Assembly (NCBI GenBank): GCA_032358255.1
Contig: JAULBX010006664.1
Span: 248,001 to 312,000 of the forward strand
Reading direction: 5' to 3'
Length of the DNA stretch: 64,000 bases
DNA from: Heterotrichella gracilis
Taxonomy: Eukaryota; Sar; Xanthophyceae; Tribonematales; Xanthonemataceae
The notes below the pieces were generated by a model. It was not told the DNA's origin. It saw nothing but the letters and a program-made list of their open reading frames with translations, and ran no database searches. This document shows positions 63,369-64,000 of this stretch, in pieces. The position numbers and the translations under genes are program-made. The number at the start of each line of letters is the position of its first letter. The first letter of the stretch is position 1.

Positions 63369-64000
63369 ATGAAAAATGTACTTGTTACCGGCGCTGAAGG
63401 ATTTATAGGAAGTCATTTGGTTGAGAAATTACTGGACGAGGGCTTTAAAGTAAGAGCATTTGTTTTGTATAACTCTTTCAATTCATGGGGATGGTTGGAT
63501 ACTTTGCCTGCGGAAAAATTAAAAATGATAGAAGTATTTACTGGCGATATCAGGGAACCTTATGGTGTAAAAAAAGCAATGGAAAATATTGATATCGTTT
63601 ATCATTTGGCCGCACTAATTGCCATTCCATACAGTTATCACTCTCCTGAATCATATGTAGATACAAATATTAGAGGAACTTTAAACGTATTACAGGCAGC
63701 ACGCGAACTAGGAACAAAAAAAGTGATTGTTACATCCACTTCTGAAGTGTATGGTACGGCGCAATATGTTCCTATCAATGAAAAACATCCCCGTCAAGGG
63801 CAGTCACCTTATTCAGCTACAAAAATCGCCGCAGATGCTTTAACCGATTCTTTTGTAAGGAGTTTTAATTTGCCCGCAGTTATTGTTCGCCCATTTAATA
63901 CTTACGGTCCTCGTCAATCAGCAAGAGCAATTATTCCTACAATTATTTCGCAATTGGTAAGTGGAAATGAAATAATAAAACTTGGTTCATTAACTCCAAC
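63369..64000 (+). CDS. LegB-like sugar-nucleotide 4,6-dehydratase, C-terminus outside window
   Basis: The frame is open from the ATG at 63369 to the right edge (210 codons). MKNVLVTGAEGFIGSHLVEK, then RAFVLYNSFNSWGWLD, AALIAIPYSYHSPESYVDTN, TSTSEVYGTAQYVPINEKHP, PYSATKIAADALTDSF and RPFNTYGPRQSARAIIPTII. This order is the hallmark of LegB and its close relatives, which open the legionaminic-acid or bacillosamine pathways by making a 4-keto-6-deoxy-HexNAc nucleotide. SYHSPESYVDTN and RQSARA separate it from RfbB-type dehydratases. Confidence 0.85.
   Translation, partial: MKNVLVTGAEGFIGSHLVEKLLDEGFKVRAFVLYNSFNSWGWLDTLPAEKLKMIEVFTGDIREPYGVKKAMENIDIVYHLAALIAIPYSYHSPESYVDTNIRGTLNVLQAARELGTKKVIVTSTSEVYGTAQYVPINEKHPRQGQSPYSATKIAADALTDSFVRSFNLPAVIVRPFNTYGPRQSARAIIPTIISQLVSGNEIIKLGSLTP

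Overview
The window is a low-GC chromosomal segment from a member of the phylum Bacteroidota, probably not an enteric Bacteroidales. Evidence for this: seven proteins end in a type A sorting domain of the type IX secretion system (T9SS). Several genes have promoters of the Bacteroidota form (-33 TTTG, about 19 nt, -7 TAnnTTTG). There are SpoIIE-phosphatase proteins with two-component-regulator propellers. Many genes start at TTG or GTG without a Shine-Dalgarno sequence. The genus cannot be read from the sequence.

Region by region. 1-10.6 kb (minus strand): secreted and lipoprotein genes of mostly unknown function, an arylsulfotransferase-like T9SS protein, and two adjacent TPR membrane proteins. 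10.7-16.1 kb: a rhodanese-like protein, an OmpA-like lipoprotein, then a patch with an ORF6N remnant, a broken DUF559 gene, three full copies and one partial copy of a GC-rich palindromic repeat, a J-domain membrane protein and a zinc-ribbon protein. 16.2-20 kb: ribonucleotide reductase nrdB-nrdA. 20.1-22.3 kb: a divergent sigma factor with a probable membrane partner, a long fold-back repeat and a truncated haemoglobin. 22.3-30.8 kb: a phosphoethanolamine-transferase-like enzyme, kynureninase, a large propeller/SpoIIE sensor, a DUF3108 protein and an acyltransferase. 31-36.2 kb: gyrB, a DUF1801 protein, a MurG-like glycosyltransferase and a ferredoxin-NADP reductase of the thioredoxin-reductase type. 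36.2-49.4 kb: a secreted BNR/PKD protein, fmt, an HU protein, then four tandem paralogues of about 710 residues, all exported by T9SS and each followed by its own terminator. 49.5-51.3 kb: a ClC chloride channel with CBS domains. 51.7-64 kb: a surface-polysaccharide locus that runs off the right edge.

How genes work together. The polysaccharide locus has a UDP-HexNAc 4-epimerase, the CDP-glucose branch (rfbF, rfbG, a 3,5-epimerase and an aminotransferase), a methyltransferase, two acetyltransferases, the Wzy polymerase and Wzx flippase, a glycosyltransferase, and a nucleotidyltransferase next to a LegB-like 4,6-dehydratase. This is a Wzx/Wzy-dependent pathway carrying at least one deoxy-amino sugar. 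The TPR proteins and the SpoIIE protein share a linker sequence and may belong to one kind of signalling circuit. I found no tRNA, rRNA, CRISPR array, intact insertion sequence or prophage. No clear undescribed system stands out. The best candidates for a second look are the four-gene T9SS family, the palindromic repeats with their DUF559 remnant, the large fold-back element beside the globin gene, and the TPR receptors that stop where an output domain would begin.
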